DNA from: Cynocephalus volans
Lineage: Eukaryota; Chordata; Mammalia; Dermoptera; Cynocephalidae
Direction of reading: 5' to 3'
Length of the DNA: 64,000 nucleotides
Assembly (NCBI RefSeq): GCF_027409185.1
Contig: NC_084462.1
Location: 186,004,071-186,068,070 of the forward strand
The translations under genes and the position numbers were made by a program. This document shows positions 1 through 12,600 of the stretch, piece by piece (positions within the stretch are counted from its first letter, which is position 1; every line of letters starts with the position of its first letter). The notes beneath the pieces are model-generated. The model saw nothing but the letters and a program-made list of their open reading frames with translations, ran no database searches and was not told where the DNA came from.

Positions 1-334
1 AGATCTGTATTATAATTTGTGCCTCCACCACTCCATATCACACCAACCCACTCCAGCCCCTTTCCTGGAGGCTGGCGGATCCAGTGCACACCATAGCTGG
101 TTAAAGAGAATCCAGAGACAGAGCAGGTGAGAGACAGGGTCTGTGAGGGTTTCACCAGGCCCGGACCTGACTCCTGCAGCTGCACCTGGGACAGGACACC
201 TGGGGACAAGAAGCATCACCGTCAGTCAAACATGCATGAAACCACCACATTCCCAGGTTCCATTTCCTGAAGTCCCCGAAACACTCACAGCAGGGAGCAG
301 CCACCAGGCAGAGAAGCAGCCCCAGGACATCCAT
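1..334 (-). CDS. IGHV gene, clan II (mouse VH Q52-like), 3' part outside window
   Basis: Germline immunoglobulin heavy-chain V segment, which after V(D)J joining supplies the antigen-binding domain of the heavy chain. The leader exon is 289-334 (46 nt, Met-Asp-Val-Leu-Gly-Leu-Leu-Leu, hydrophobic) and ends at a GTGAGT donor. After an 89-nt intron the V exon starts at 199, following a CCCCAG acceptor. It reads [20 protein letters not shown], then the first Cys, a CDR1 of the FSLTSYGVH type, [14 protein letters not shown] and a VIWSGG CDR2, and runs off the window at codon Asp in CDR2. No stop is seen in this part. FR3, the second Cys and the recombination signal lie outside, so functionality cannot be settled. 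Its counterpart in the duplicated unit (42310-42733) is a pseudogene. Confidence 0.88.
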
Positions 335-415
335 GCTCTGATGAAGGGCTCCTGGTGGAAGGAGACTGGGGCTGCTCAGCCCAGGGCTGGCCTTTCAGCC
401 TGACACTGGGGTCTG

Positions 416-423
416 CTTTGCAT
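416..423 (-). promoter_or_regulatory. Octamer-like V promoter element
   Basis: The reverse strand reads ATGCAAAG, one base from the ATGCAAAT octamer bound by Oct factors in V promoters. It lies about 82 bp upstream of the leader ATG at 334. The copy B equivalent at 42815 has a second change. Confidence 0.55.
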
Positions 424-868
424 GAGGAGGCCCCTGAGGATATAAGTGTGGGAGCAGAGGGGACGGTCTCTGTCTGTCCTTGTCTGGGCAGAGCGTTTTA
501 CCTTGTGCTGCTGAGAGGAACTGGGGAGACAGAACCTCAGAGACTCTTCTCTGCATCACTGCCTGGTCTTCCTGTTTCCAGACAAATATGAAGAGAAGCG
601 GGGATGGAAGGTGGAGGGTTCGACAGTACAGAACATGAAGAAACATTTGAATTAAAGAGATTCTAGGTTCAAGGAGAGGTCCATAACCCTTTGATCCTCA
701 TGTGCTCCATTGACCGTGTCTGTTGTTTGATGCTGTCTCTCAGCTGGTGGCCTCAGTCTCTCTGCACAAAAACCTGTTATGTGTGACTTCAAGTGAGACA
801 GTTGGAATTTTTTAGACTCTTTTAGTTGACTCTTTCCAGAAGATGTAGACTTTCCTATGACACTCAGA

Positions 869-905
<37 letters not shown>

Positions 906-2419
906 GCATATACATACCCATGTACATATATATGCACGTATTTATTCAGAGAGAAAGAAAGTCCCCTACCCCTTCCTGTTCCTGAGACAAGTCACTAAGG
1001 CAAATGCATAGAAAAGATGCCCCCCCACCACTATATGACAAAGTCATGTGGGACTAGAACTATCGCTGTGGATATTTCTAGAGATTCTATCTTCCTCAAT
1101 CTCATTTAGAAATCCTCTGTTCACACTCCTGCCCCAACACTTCCAACGTCAGCCTTGACTGTCAGATCAGACTCAGTCTTGAGGTTCATGATCTCGTCAC
1201 TTGCTTCAGGTCACAGGTGACTCCTCAGTGGTGTTTTCTCAAGCGCAGCTCCTCCTGCATCTGCAGACCTGTGAGCTGGACACTCTGTGCCCTGCCTCCC
1301 CTTAACCCAATGTCCTGTGGAGAGTCACGTCCAGGATGACCACTGTAGACCATCCTGTTCAAAGGCTAATACCAGGCACCTGGGAGTCACTGGATCACAG
1401 CGACTCTGAACGTTAGTTGGGCACGACGTACCACTGTCTGGTGCTGGTCCATTTCTTATTTCTGGGAATGACACTGCATGACTCACAGAATCACTATTTG
1501 GGCTTCTAGTCCCACCCTGTTAGGAACATTTCCTTTCTCTATTTGAAATTGTCATTTTCAGTTGATTACTTCTTTTAGGCTTTTTTATTTAAAATAAGCT
1601 GGGAGAAGTTACAGGTTGTGTAATTGTATTAAAGCATATGTAAAAAATGTTCCCCTGCGACAGTCCAGGACATACAGTGAGTAATCTTAGCTATCCACAC
1701 CAGAAACAATGACTTTGAAATGGAGAAGAGGTGCTAATAAAAATCAAGGACTGTGCATCTGTGTAAAACAGCAGATTCCAAATAAGAAAATGCCACAGTC
1801 ACTGGAGTACCTGTCCTATTTTCTCAGAGTCTGGGGTTTAGGGACATGTATACTTAAAGATAGGAAGGTGGAGTATATCTACAGGCATAGTTTTGCTCAT
1901 TGAAAAGGAAAATGCAGACCCCTACCAACAACAACAACAAAAAAACATTCTCACTCCCAGACTTGCTCTGCACCTGCCCATGGAGGTGGGCCCTGGGGGC
2001 AGAGGGTCCTGAGTTTCCCACTCAACCAGTCCTGTGTCACCTTCCACAGCTCTTGCTGCTTTCCACAGACCAAAGTTGTACAGATTTTCCTCTATGTTTT
2101 CTTTTCTAATAGTTTCATAGTTTCAGGACTCAAATGTACTTCTTATTCCATTTTGAGTTGCTTTTTGTATGAGGGCGCAATTTCATTAATCTTAATTTGA
2201 ATACCCAATTTTCCCAACAAAATTTTTTGAAGAAACTGTGCTCTTTTCATTGAGGGTTCTTGGCACTTTTGTTAAAAATCAGGTGAATGTAAATTTTTAG
2301 TTTTATTTCTGGGCTTTCTGCTCTATCTGCTCTATGTATTTTTGTATGTCATCACCGAGCTGTTTCAATTATTTTAGATTTATAATATATTCTTAACCAA
2401 TATTAAGTAGCATTTATCT
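424..2419. other. Intergenic sequence of copy A, including a (TG)n run
   Basis: No gene is recognised. A (TG)n tract lies at about 874-902. Much of the stretch aligns by eye with 47940-49900 in copy B, for example around 691 and 48198 and around 1250 and 48720. The short open frames look like chance. Confidence 0.6.
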
Positions 2420-3010
2420 CTGGGATGAAAGGATGGCTCAAAAGAAGCAAGTAAATAAATATGATCAATGCCATTACAGAATGAAGGAGAAAAAGCATAT
2501 GATCCTTTCAACAGAGATAGAAAAAGCATTTGACATATTTCCACCTATTTTTATTAACAACAAATTCAACAAATTTGTCATAGTAATATCCTTCACTACA
2601 TAAAAGGTCGTATATGATAATTCCACAGCTAATAACAAGCTTAACATTGAAAGTTTATGTTTGCTATGTGTGATCAGAACAAGACCATAAAACCCTCTCT
2701 CACCACTTCCATTAAACATAAAACTGGAAATTCTAGTCAGGAGCATTGAGGTAATAAAAATAAATAAATGACATGCACTTATGAAAGAGAATAAAAATTG
2801 TTTTTGTTTCCTGATAACATGATCTATTATATAAAAACCTTAAAGACTCCACCTATGAACTGTGACAACTAATAGAAGCACTAGCAATGAACTATCTAAA
2901 GATTAAATCTGTAAAACAATCCAATTTAAAATAGAATCAGAAAAAAAATAAATTCTTGGGAACATATTTAACAAAATTAATAACAGATTTGCATATTGAA
3001 AACTTTAAGG
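2420..3010 (+). mobile_element. Old L1 fragment (reverse transcriptase region)
   Basis: A decayed, A-rich plus-strand L1 ORF2 segment. The phrasing around 2490-2540 and 2700-2760 matches the L1 reverse transcriptase region, but frames are broken by many stops. The same fragment occurs at 49910-50600, so it predates the segmental duplication. Confidence 0.7.
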
Positions 3011-3136
3011 GATTGATAAGATCATGGAAGTATTAATGGAAGAGAGTTTTTCAAAATTGATGGCAGACATAAAAATGCAGATGAAGGAAGTCCACAGAGC
3101 ACCAACACCATAAATAAAAGCAACAAAAATGAAGTG

Positions 3137-3290
3137 CACACACACACACACGCACACACGCACATGCACACACATGCACACACACACGCACACACATTTA
3201 CAAACATGCACACACATGCACACACGGACGTGTGCACACACACGCACACACACACGCAAGCACACACGCACACACATGCACGCACACCCA
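3137..3290. repeat. CA-rich simple repeat, copy A counterpart of the 50.6 kb minisatellite
   Basis: About 150 bp of interrupted (CA)n with CG and TG steps. It sits between the L1 fragment and the sequence that also follows the large array at 50.65-51.90 kb. It lacks the 34-bp higher-order unit of copy B. Confidence 0.85.
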
Positions 3291-3654
3291 TGACCAAGAT
3301 ATTAAATTTTATCAGATTAAAACTGCAGAAAATATCTAAAGTGGTTGTGTTTAGAAAGGCTTACACATAAAAGAAGAATCATAAGCATTTCAGAGGACTT
3401 CTTGTCAGAATCAATGCAAACAAAAATCGAGAAGTTTTAAATATTTAAAGTGTTGGAAGCTGCAACCACCAACACCCACGATTCCTGATTCAGGTAAATA
3501 ATCCCTCAAAAGTTAAGGAGAACAACATCTCCTCATACCCTGCTTCCCCCAAGAATTGATGAATATTTGATATTCATAGAATAGCACAGAAATTATACCC
3601 AATGATAGAATGTAACTTCCAAAATAGCAAAGAGAGTAAATTTTGAATGTCTCA

Positions 3655-3999
3655 TGTTGGGAAAATATAGAAAGATTGTCAGGGCCCCTCAGATGTTCAG
3701 AATCTTGCCGAGCATTTGCTGTAAATATCCTCAGGTGTTCCTTTTTAATGCTCAATGCAATTGCATATGGGCACCCAGGTGTCCTAGGTTATGGACCTGA
3801 GTATAAAGGACTAACAGCTCTTATCCACAGTGCTGCTCAGAACTCTCAGAGAAGCCCTTAGGACGGCTGCTCCCAGCTCTGAATAAAGCCTATTAATCTT
3901 TACCCACAGCTCCCAGGACCTTTTTCCTATTATCTAGCTTGTAGACCTGCATGTGGAGGGATCGTGACCCAGTTTGTGAGCCCTAGCCCTACCTCTACA
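3655..3999 (+). repeat. 5' LTR of class III-like ERV
   Basis: Starts TGTTGGG and ends CTACA. It is a diverged direct repeat of 7774-8142, which has an extra block near its 3' end. A TATA-like TATAAAG lies at about 3802 and an AATAAA signal at about 3882. The LTR is followed by a short PBS-like stretch from about 4001. Confidence 0.8.
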
Positions 4000-6900
4000 A
4001 TTGGCATAGTCAGCAGGTTTTGAGGGCACGTACAGGAGCCCCTTGGCAGAAGGAGGTAATGTGGCTCCTCCTGAATATTCTGTACCCTCTGGCCACTTTC
4101 CTGTTGACCTGGATCTGGTTGCTGCTTACAAAACTGCAAGTCAGCATAGACCAGGCACTCCATGAAGCAGGCTGTCCTCGTAGAACCCCTTGGGAGGAAG
4201 AGGAAATGTGGCTGTCCTTGAGGATGTGGTGCCTGGTGGTCACTTTTCTGCTGTCCAGAGCCTGGCTACTACTCAGTGTGCTGCAAACTGATCAAGATTT
4301 GAAGAAGAAAGCAGAGTTGAAGGAAGCATGAATAACTGTCCTGGAGGATGACATGCAGTGAGTGGCCACCCCTGCTTCTCACACCAGGGCTAACGACAAA
4401 CCCAGCACTGAGTTGGGGGAGACTGTGCATCTCCAGGCATGACCTGTTGTGCACCAAAAAGTGAAGTGCAAGCACCCTATAGGACCAGGCAGCCACCCGG
4501 CACACAATCCACAGGTGACCCAGTTCACTACCTATGTCCTTTATTCCCACATTGAATTATTTGACTTGCAGAGACAGTTTTGGCAGAAAAAGGGGAGCTC
4601 CTGGCTGCTTGGCTACTGATGTTATGAGATCTGTGAATAGTGTGATGTGCTCTGGTGAGAAGATGGAAGAGGTGGCCTCTATTACCAGCCACCCTTACCT
4701 GAGGCAGCAGCTGCAGAATATCAATAGCAGCTGTTGATATGCACAAGTGCCAAGTAATCACTCCCTAATGGAATGGGTGAGTGCAGCTACCTGAACCATG
4801 TGAGGGAATACTAGAGAACTCCCAAGACTGTGAATAAATGGCAAACACATTCTGAGTTGGTTCCAATCTCAGCTGATAGCCAAGATAAGTTCACCTTCAC
4901 CTGGGACGGGACACAGTGGAAACTTTCAAGTATTTCCCCAAGGTTATCTGCATCGCCCAACCATCTGTCATGGTTTAGTGGCTGGGGAACTAGCCAAGAG
5001 GACAAGGTCCAGCACAGTTACAATGTTTCACTACATTGATGATGTGTTGTTAACCTCTGATTCTCTAACAAATTTAACCCAGGAAGCTCCAATGCTGCTA
5101 AGCCATTTGGAACTATGTGGGCAGGCCATGAACACAGCCAAAGTGCAAAGACCTGGACTGTCAGTCAAATTCTTGAGTTGTCTGGTTGGGTAAGAGGGGG
5201 TCATCCCAGAAGCTATTACAGATAAGATACATGTGTACCTTAACCTACAAACTGTAGCTCAGCTGCAGACATATTTGAGATTCTGGGGTATTGGAGAACT
5301 TTGGTACCCCATATGGCTCAAATGGCATGCCCAATGTATGCATTAATAAAGACAGGAGCCCCCTGGCATTGGACTGAGGAAGTAGAACAGGCTTTCCAGG
5401 CTACAAAGAGGGCAGCATAGCAAGTATAGGCCTTACAAGTGGCTGATCCCACTAAGCCTTTTGAATTAGATGTACATATATCCAGGAGGGGTTAGGATGG
5501 GGTTTGTGGAAGAGACAAGACCGATTCGAAACACGTGCATGATTCTGGTCTCAGCTCTGGAAAGGTGCTGAATTATGCTAAGCTCTGGAAGGGTGCTGAA
5601 TTATGCTATTCTCTGATAGAAAAACAGCTAGCAGCCGTATATTTTGCCTTGATGGCCACTGAAGCTATCACAGGAACTGCCAAAATCCTAGTAAGGACAA
5701 CATATCTCACACTAGGTTGGCTGTGCATGTGGGCATCCAACCCTAAAACAGGCATAGCTCAGACTCCCACTCTGTCTACATGGGGAGCATATATAGAACA
5801 AAGGAGCACTGTGTCAGCGAGTCCTCTGTCCAAAGACTTGCGAACTCTGCTAGGCCAGGTAGTGGTTGTGGAGGCCACACCTTTCCATGAGGGACAGGGA
5901 CCTATCACAGAGCAAGCTTGGTATACAGATGGCTCTAGCATGGGACCTTCAGCATCATGGGCAGGTGTTGCTGTCCAGCCCTTAACGGATACCATATGGT
6001 ATGAAAATGGCACAGGGCAAAGCAGTCAATGGGCAGAATTGAAAGCTCTTTGGGTGGTGATAAAAAATGAGCCTGGGCCATTAACCATCTGCACTGACAG
6101 CTGGGCTGTGTACAAAGGTTTAACCGTTTGGATTTCTACTTGGAAGTATCAACAGGGGATGTTTGCCTACTGACCCCAGTGGGGACAAGCCATGTGGCAA
6201 GAGTTATGGGAATTGGGGCATGAGAAAGAAGTAACTCTTTTCCATGTCACAGGACACTTCCCGTTTAGCCAGTCCAGGAAATGATGAAGCCATTGCCTTG
6301 GCTAAGGTAAGATGGATGGAGAGAGCCGCAGATGCTGATGTAGCCCAGTGGTTACATCAACGAATGCAACATGCTGGCAGCAAGACCATGTGGATGGCGG
6401 CTCAAAGATGGGCCCTGCCTATAAAATGGGAAGATGTAGTGAATGCCTGTCATGCTTGTCTAGTATGTGCTCAAGAGTGTCCACACTCCCAGTGGGTGCC
6501 CCATGTAGACGCACAAATAACTCAAGGAAGGGTGCCCCTGGATTGATGGCAAGTGGACTTTGTTGGACCACTGCCCAGGTCAGAGAATTTCAGATACATC
6601 TTCACTGCTGCTCATGCAGCTACTGGTCTTCTGCTTGTATGGCCTTGTAAGGCCTCAGACAATGTAAACACTGTGAAGGCACTGCATAGCCTTGAGGCCC
6701 TGTATGACCTTCCTGTAGTCACAGAGTGTGACAATGAATGCACTTTACTGGACATGAGGTTCAGAGGTGGGCTTACCAGCTGTCTATTCAGTGGAAGTTG
6801 CATGTGCCATATCATCCCCAGGCAGCAGGGATGATTGAGCAATACAATGGTCTCCTAAAACAGGAGCTAAGGCTATCTGCCCAACCCCCGTCCCTGAAGG

Positions 6901-7773
6901 GGTGGACACAGTGGTCCCGGCAACAGTCAGGATTCTAAATAAGAGACCCCACAAGTGCAGGCCCTCTCCAGTGGAAGATCTGTTGCATGGGGCTGCAGCA
7001 CATAAACAAGAGCAGATCACTACTTGAGCTTTTGGCAAGAATGGAAATATTCTCTTACCAGCCCCAACCTGTTTACTACTGGAACAGACAGTACAATGGG
7101 AATGGCCTTGGAGAATAGAAGCCCCCAGTATACGCTGGGTAGGCCTAATAGGGCCTTGGGGAAAAGGACTAGTAGAAGATTTGGAAATTTCACCTTGGAT
7201 GACAAGTACCTGGCGTAATCAAGTAAAGGTAACATGGCCTGGAACAGATGAGCGCTCTATTCCAAAGGGCATGTTTATATTGTCATTATGGCCAATTATG
7301 AGTTCCCCTGTAGTGTTACATGTAGAACCTACAGATCCAACAGTGTTAGCCGATAATGTAAGGTAGCATAAATCAGGTAAGATAACTATTCCTGCAACCA
7401 TCTTTCCCAGGTTGGCAAACTAGCATGCACCTTACCAGAGGGGTGAGAACTGCTCCTATTGGTACCAATAACCCTTCTGTCTTTTCCCCCATAGTGCTCT
7501 GGCTGTGGGCACCAGAGTCAACTGGGCACATGCATACGTTCGTGTGACCAATGTGTCTGCTTATTGAATATGCACTGAAGTTCACACCAGTGATGACTAC
7601 TAACTGGGCATGTGTGGCTAATAGTTGAAAGGACAGAACTTCAGTACAAGTCTAAGGCATATTTTACAGACAATAGTTATATGAATGTAAGGGTCATTTA
7701 TCCTAGCTAAGGGAACATTCCAGAAGATTCTGAACACATGGATAATATGGTAAGGGACCCTGAAGCAGTGGAT
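4000..7773 (+). pseudogene. Class III-like (ERV-L type) provirus internal region, decayed
   Basis: Internal region of an endogenous retrovirus, broken by many stops and frameshifts. A gag-like hydrophobic segment (4020-4331) recurs in the minus-strand element near 36.1-36.4 kb. Polymerase follows in order: a reverse transcriptase active site YIDDVLLTSDS at about 5035-5070; connection sequence to about 5480; an RNase H block in the frame of 5535-6173 with YTDGSS, an AEL and a CTDSWA motif; an integrase zinc-binding region in 6244-6546 with CHACLVC; and integrase core pieces at 6553-6930 including a PYHPQAAGMIE motif. Region 7020-7600 is a post-integrase tail. I see no env. Class III is inferred from gene order and the missing env, without a database comparison. 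Confidence 0.75.
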
Positions 7774-8142
7774 TGTTGGGAAAATATAGGAAAATGGTCA
7801 GGGCCCCTCAGATGTTAAAAATATTGCCGAGCATTTGCTGTAAATATCCTCAGGTGTTTCTTTTTACTACTTAATGTAATTGCATCTGGGCACCCAGGTG
7901 TCCTGGGTTATGGACCTAAGTATAAAGGACTAACAGGTCTGATCTACGGTGCTTCTCAAAACTCTCAGAGAAGCCGCTAGGACGCCTGCTCCCAGCTCTG
8001 AATAAACTCAATTAATCTTTTACCCACGGCCCCCAGGACATTTTTCCAACTACCCAGCTTGTGGACCTGCGTGTGGACGGTTTGTGACTCAGTCTGCGCA
8101 ACAGACTTGAGTGCTCTGTGAGCCCTAAGCCCTAGCTCTACA
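7774..8142 (+). repeat. 3' LTR of class III-like ERV
   Basis: Begins TGTTGGG like the 5' LTR and ends CTCTACA. The two LTRs differ at many positions, indicating an old insertion. The flanks (GTCTCA before 3655, GATGG after 8142) do not form a target duplication. Confidence 0.8.
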
Positions 8143-9007
8143 GATGGCGTTAACAGGGCAAGTGTGTGAGGGATACTTTGGGGACATCAGAGAGTGGGCA
8201 GGGATTGGGACTCTGTTCATCGGGTTTTCATTATCTACGTGGACTATTCCCAAGCAAGCTGAGAGATACGTCTTAGGACACAGTTCCCGAGGACACTTTG
8301 ACAGATGCAGACCAAAAATTCAGCCCAGCAGGGCTCTGGTGGGATTTATCACTGTGCTTGTCACACTGAATTGTCCACATGGAAACATGAGAGCTGTGTC
8401 GGGCCCTCAAGAAACTGCTTTTCCATCCGGGAAACTGATGGAAGGACAGAGAGTGGGACAAATCCTGAACATCAGTGTCCACGGTGTGGATGAGGACCCA
8501 GAGGCTTAACCGCCCCAGGGAGGACAGAGACCCTATGGGCTGAGGTCATGGAGCATGATTATAACAATGACGGGATGTGGGCTTGGCTGAGAAAAAAAAG
8601 TGCATTTATGGACAGTTTGCATCTGGACTTATCTAAAATTTAGGGGAAAATATTCTTGATCAAAGGAACAAAAGAATCGATACAATGATTTGTGTGTCAG
8701 GAAAGAGAACAGGTCATGGTAAAACCTGGGGGGGGGGGAATGTCCCAGTGAGAGGAAACATCTTATCTACAAATGAGGAAAGTTACTTCACTCTGTGTGG
8801 CCTGCAGTGAGAACATGGGAATTAGAGTCACGAAGAACAAAGCAGGAAATGACCCTGAGGGACATCTGAGAGTCAGCAGAGCAGAGGAAACCTCAGATCC
8901 CAAGAGGAATCCCCCATCCCCTCTCTGCACCTGCTCCATGGGGCACAGGAGCTGGGTGGGCCTTGAGCGCCCCCTGCAGCCCAGATCCCTCCTGTATCCT
9001 GCAGGGA
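8143..9007. other. Sequence downstream of IGHV4-like gene A
   Basis: No gene is recognised. It aligns by eye with about 53910-54754 in copy B, including the stretch just beyond the recombination signal. The open frames at 8144-8509 and 8773-9159 are shared by the duplicates only as background. Confidence 0.6.
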
Positions 9008-9046
9008 GGTTTGTGTCTGGGCTCACGCTGTCTTCCTATCACTGTG
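9008..9046 (-). other. V recombination signal sequence, 23-bp spacer
   Basis: On the minus strand the V exon is followed by heptamer CACAGTG (9040-9046), a spacer of exactly 23 bp (9017-9039) and nonamer ACACAAACC (9008-9016). The heptamer is consensus and the nonamer is close to ACAAAAACC, so the gene should be a RAG substrate for 12-spacer D segments. Confidence 0.92.
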
Positions 9047-9487
9047 TGTCTTGCACAGAAATACACGGCCGTGTCCTCGTCGGTCACAGAGCTCAGCTGC
9101 AGGGAGAACTGGTTCGTGGACGTGTCTCTGGTGATGGAGATGCGGCTCTTGAGGGATGAGCTATAAGCTGTTCTTCCACTATAACTGATGAGTCCCATCC
9201 ACTCAAGCTCCTTCCCTGAGAGCTGGCGGATCCAGTGCCAGTAGTAACTACTGGTTGTGATGGAGTCACCAGAGACGGTGCAGGTGAGGGAGAGGGTCTG
9301 CGAGGGCTTCACCAGTCCTGGGCCCGACTCCTGCAGCTGCACCTCGGATAGGACACCTGGAGACAAGGAGAATCAGAACCTGTCAGTCATGTGCAGTCAC
9401 GACCATCCCACAGACCCGTGCCTGACATCTGAGAAACTCACATTTGGAAGTTGTCACCAGGTAAAGGAGAAGACCCCACAGTTTCAT
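9047..9487 (-). CDS. IGHV gene, IGHV4-like (mouse 36-60-like), apparently functional
   Basis: Complete germline heavy-chain V segment. The leader exon is 9442-9487 (46 nt, Met-Lys-Leu-Trp-Gly-Leu-Leu-Leu) with a GTGAGT donor. The 85-nt intron ends in a TCTCCAG acceptor and the V exon is 9047-9356. The mature domain starts [20 protein letters not shown]. It has the first Cys in LTCTVSG, CDR1 near [12 protein letters not shown]2 [17 protein letters not shown]2 ISYSGRT, FR3 [16 protein letters not shown] and ends YFCAR plus two bases. There are no stops and no N-glycosylation sequon in the V domain. Oddities are RQLSGKE in FR2, where the group usually has PPGKG, and Phe before the second Cys. 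An octamer lies upstream and a consensus signal follows. Transcription and use in antibodies are inferred. Confidence 0.92.
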
Positions 9488-9598
9488 CTTTAATTAGATC
9501 TCAACTCTGCCTTTCACAGAGACCTGAGCCCTGTCTGAGGACAGACCTGTGAGCTTCCACCACCCAAGCACCACATTTACCCTGGAGCTTGAAGGAAA

Positions 9599-9606
9599 AT
9601 TTGCAT
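9599..9606 (-). promoter_or_regulatory. V promoter octamer
   Basis: Perfect ATGCAAAT on the minus strand, 112 bp upstream of the leader ATG at 9487. The same octamer and spacing occur for the copy B gene at 55347. No clear TATA box is visible between octamer and ATG. Confidence 0.85.
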
Positions 9607-12600
9607 GTGGGGGAGCTGTGTTCTTATAAGTGGTTATAAACTTAGGTGAGAGACTTTGTATTTTTTAAGTGCCTGTATAGTTTCGTTTTTCTTAAAATTA
9701 TTTGACATGCAATTATGGAATAGGAGAGAACCTGGTGAGTTTGAAATAACTGAAATGTGTCCCCAGCTTTCTGAGCCCAGATCTCCCTTCCTTCAACTCC
9801 CATCTTCTGTGTCGTCTTGCTGCAGCCCAACTCTGCTCCATAAACCAAGGCTCTGGGTCTTGCTTCCCAGCACTGATCTCAGCAGAACCCCTGCTTTCTT
9901 TCCCTGTACCCTGTCCTGTCATGTGGTTCTCATCACACTTGAGAGCTTGTTACATTGTTACATTGTTGCTGTTCCATGAGTTTCAAGCCTACCTTGAGCT
10001 CTGTCCACCCTGTGATACAAGACACAGTACATGGGAACCCACAGGGACTCTGCAAAAAATGACGCCTTGTGCATTACTCAGTAAAGTGATTCTAAGTATT
10101 TGGGAAAGAGCAAAAGACTTTTAAATGCCCGCATCACAGAGTAAGTCATGTCCATCTGCAGTGTAAATTTTTCCTATCTACATTCAGTTCTCATCCAAAT
10201 TTTATGGATGTTAATCTTTCATTTAATCCTCCAATTTCATCAGTTGTCCCTGATTTTTTAAGATATCCTTTAAAAACCTCAATTATAATGGTTAACATGC
10301 AAGCAGTAAAACCATCCAGAGCATAAAACTTGTAAAAACAAACTTCCCCTTGACGCTCATGTGCTGGGGTCCGTGACAGCCCCTCCATGACTGTGGTCAC
10401 TGCCCCCTGTACCACTGCCCAGCACAGAGAAAGAGGCCAGGGGCTGGGCTGGATGCTGGGCTGAGTCTGCCCCTGGGAGCTCCCTCGCAATCCCAAGGGC
10501 AGGTCCATGTCATGCAGGGACAGCCCTTCACGTCACATTAAACAGAAGAGGAGGGAATGAGGAATTTCAGATAGACTATTTTTTATTTGATATGAAGACA
10601 TTGAACCTGGACTCTATTGACAGTCCAAGTGCGCAAAACAGTATTGGTAATGGGGGGCCCAGTGTTGTACCACAAATCTACACAACTTCTTCATCCTGTG
10701 CAACTGAATGTGATGCCTGCTGAACTTTAATTTAATGAACCAGGCTGTGAGTGTGTGTGTGGCATCTGTGCACATTCATTTGGGCATAATTAATCATATG
10801 CTCTAACTGACATCAAAAGATCAAAAATGTATGTTATGTGTTGTCTTCAGATTGAAAGAGACCGGTGGGGGTGCACTGGAGTCTAACACGCTAAGCACGT
10901 GTCACCTCTGTCTGTCTGTCTGTCTCTCTCTCTCTGACTCTTGCCTTTTCTCTTTCTGCACAAACACAAACAGACACACAGACGCACAGATACACAGACA
11001 TATACACAGAGAGACACACACACTCACCACTGATCATTTTTGAAAATCTACCTGGAGCGATGCCTCTGATTGATGCTGAGCAATTCCTTGTAACAGACAC
11101 AAATGTGATCTTTGCAGGCTTTTTATGGATGTTCTTCAAGAAGGCACAGTGTACAGGAAGAATCTCCCGAGGTACAAAGTGAGCAGGACCACACTGTGTG
11201 TTGTGGGGACTTAGTGCATCGCACACTGTTCCTTGTATCATAATTATCCTGCTAGAATGATGTATATGCTGGATATTGTGTTTTGTGGATGGAGCTCTTA
11301 CAAAAAAATATTTTCAGAAAAATAATGTTGAAAAATTATTAATCAGGAGTCTCATACCACTGAATAGAGAAAATATATTCATGGAAATGAAATTGTCTCA
11401 AAGTGGGAGAAATGTGAGAAAAATACTAGCAGAGAAAATTGCAAATGTGCTATAAATAAAAGAAACAGTATTAAAACAATGATTATACCAATACTAATAA
11501 TACTTAGTAGTATTTATATATTTAATGAATCAATAAGCAAATGTAAACAAAAAATATAGGATTACAATAAAATACAAAAAAAGAGTTGCATTGGAAACCA
11601 GCAGAAACATGGAATGAGATGATTTTATGTCTTGGTTTTAGAAGCAATAAAGGAATGAAAGTTCGTAGCATCAGTGGAGTAAATTCAGGTTTCTAGTTTG
11701 TTTCCTTTGAAACTCCAATGAGCATGAGGGGAGAGAGAAAAGGAACAAGTGAGAAGAGATCCAAGAATAGACCCTTAAGGCAAAGAAGAAATGTGGGAGC
11801 AGGGGTCAAGAATGATCTTACAGAGCAAATTCTAATGCAGCAAACCACGCCGAGATGTGCCTGTGATCGTGTGAGGTTTAAATAGAATGAAGGGTGAAAG
11901 TAAAAGGCAAAATGGGAGCTTTCATCACAAAAGTGCAGGTTTTAGCAATACTTGCCTTGCAAGGTTGTAAATATTTGAATGTAAGATAGTTGGGAACACA
12001 TGACCTGAAATCAACAATAAAAATACCTGCCACAGCAATGCTGAAAAAGAAATATAGACTTTTCAAGGCTTTATTGAAGTTCAATTATGCCTACAGACAA
12101 TAATCTAACCTGCAAGGCTGTGGTACTTGTCACAAACCAATCACTGTGCTGTACCTTGCTCAGGGTCTTCCTGTCAGACTTTCTAACATGGGATATTCCT
12201 ATCCCAGCCTCCTTCAGGTCTGTTCCAAATGTTCAGGCTCAGAGATATTTATTGGTGGACTCTGACCACAGGCGGCACCAGGGATGGTGGTTTTGACAGA
12301 CTATTCAGCCCTTTCCCTGACGTTGTCTGACTCCAGCCACCCATTGGCTCCTCCACCTCACTGCTCTGAAGCTCGTGGGGCCTTCTGCACATCCTCTGAC
12401 ACAAGGTGTGTGAGGTGACAGGTGTCCAGGGGTCCGCAGCTGCCCTGTCCTCACAGATAATCTGCATTCTCAAGAAAGCTACTTTATGGCTGCTGCTGAT
12501 TCAAGTTAATATTACTTAAATGTTTCTATTAATCAGCTGTACAAAATATAGACAAATTGGTTACTATCTTAAATCAGCACTTGTGGTGAAACTTTACAAA

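Noticed and set aside
3005-3370. Open frames over the copy A CA repeat
   Set aside because: Same simple-repeat effect on a smaller scale.
8144-8509. 121-codon open frame with a counterpart at 53975-54301
   Set aside because: It lies in the V 3' flank shared by duplication. The frames are not preserved equally and no domain is recognisable.
8893-9046. Extension of the IGHV4-like frame beyond the heptamer (and likewise 54511-54793)
   Set aside because: The reading frame continues by chance through the recombination signal and 3' flank. The germline V segment ends at the heptamer.
9620-9630. TATAAG near 9624 as the TATA box of the IGHV4-like gene (and 55373 in copy B)
   Set aside because: It lies upstream of the octamer in the gene's sense, whereas a TATA box should lie between octamer and start.
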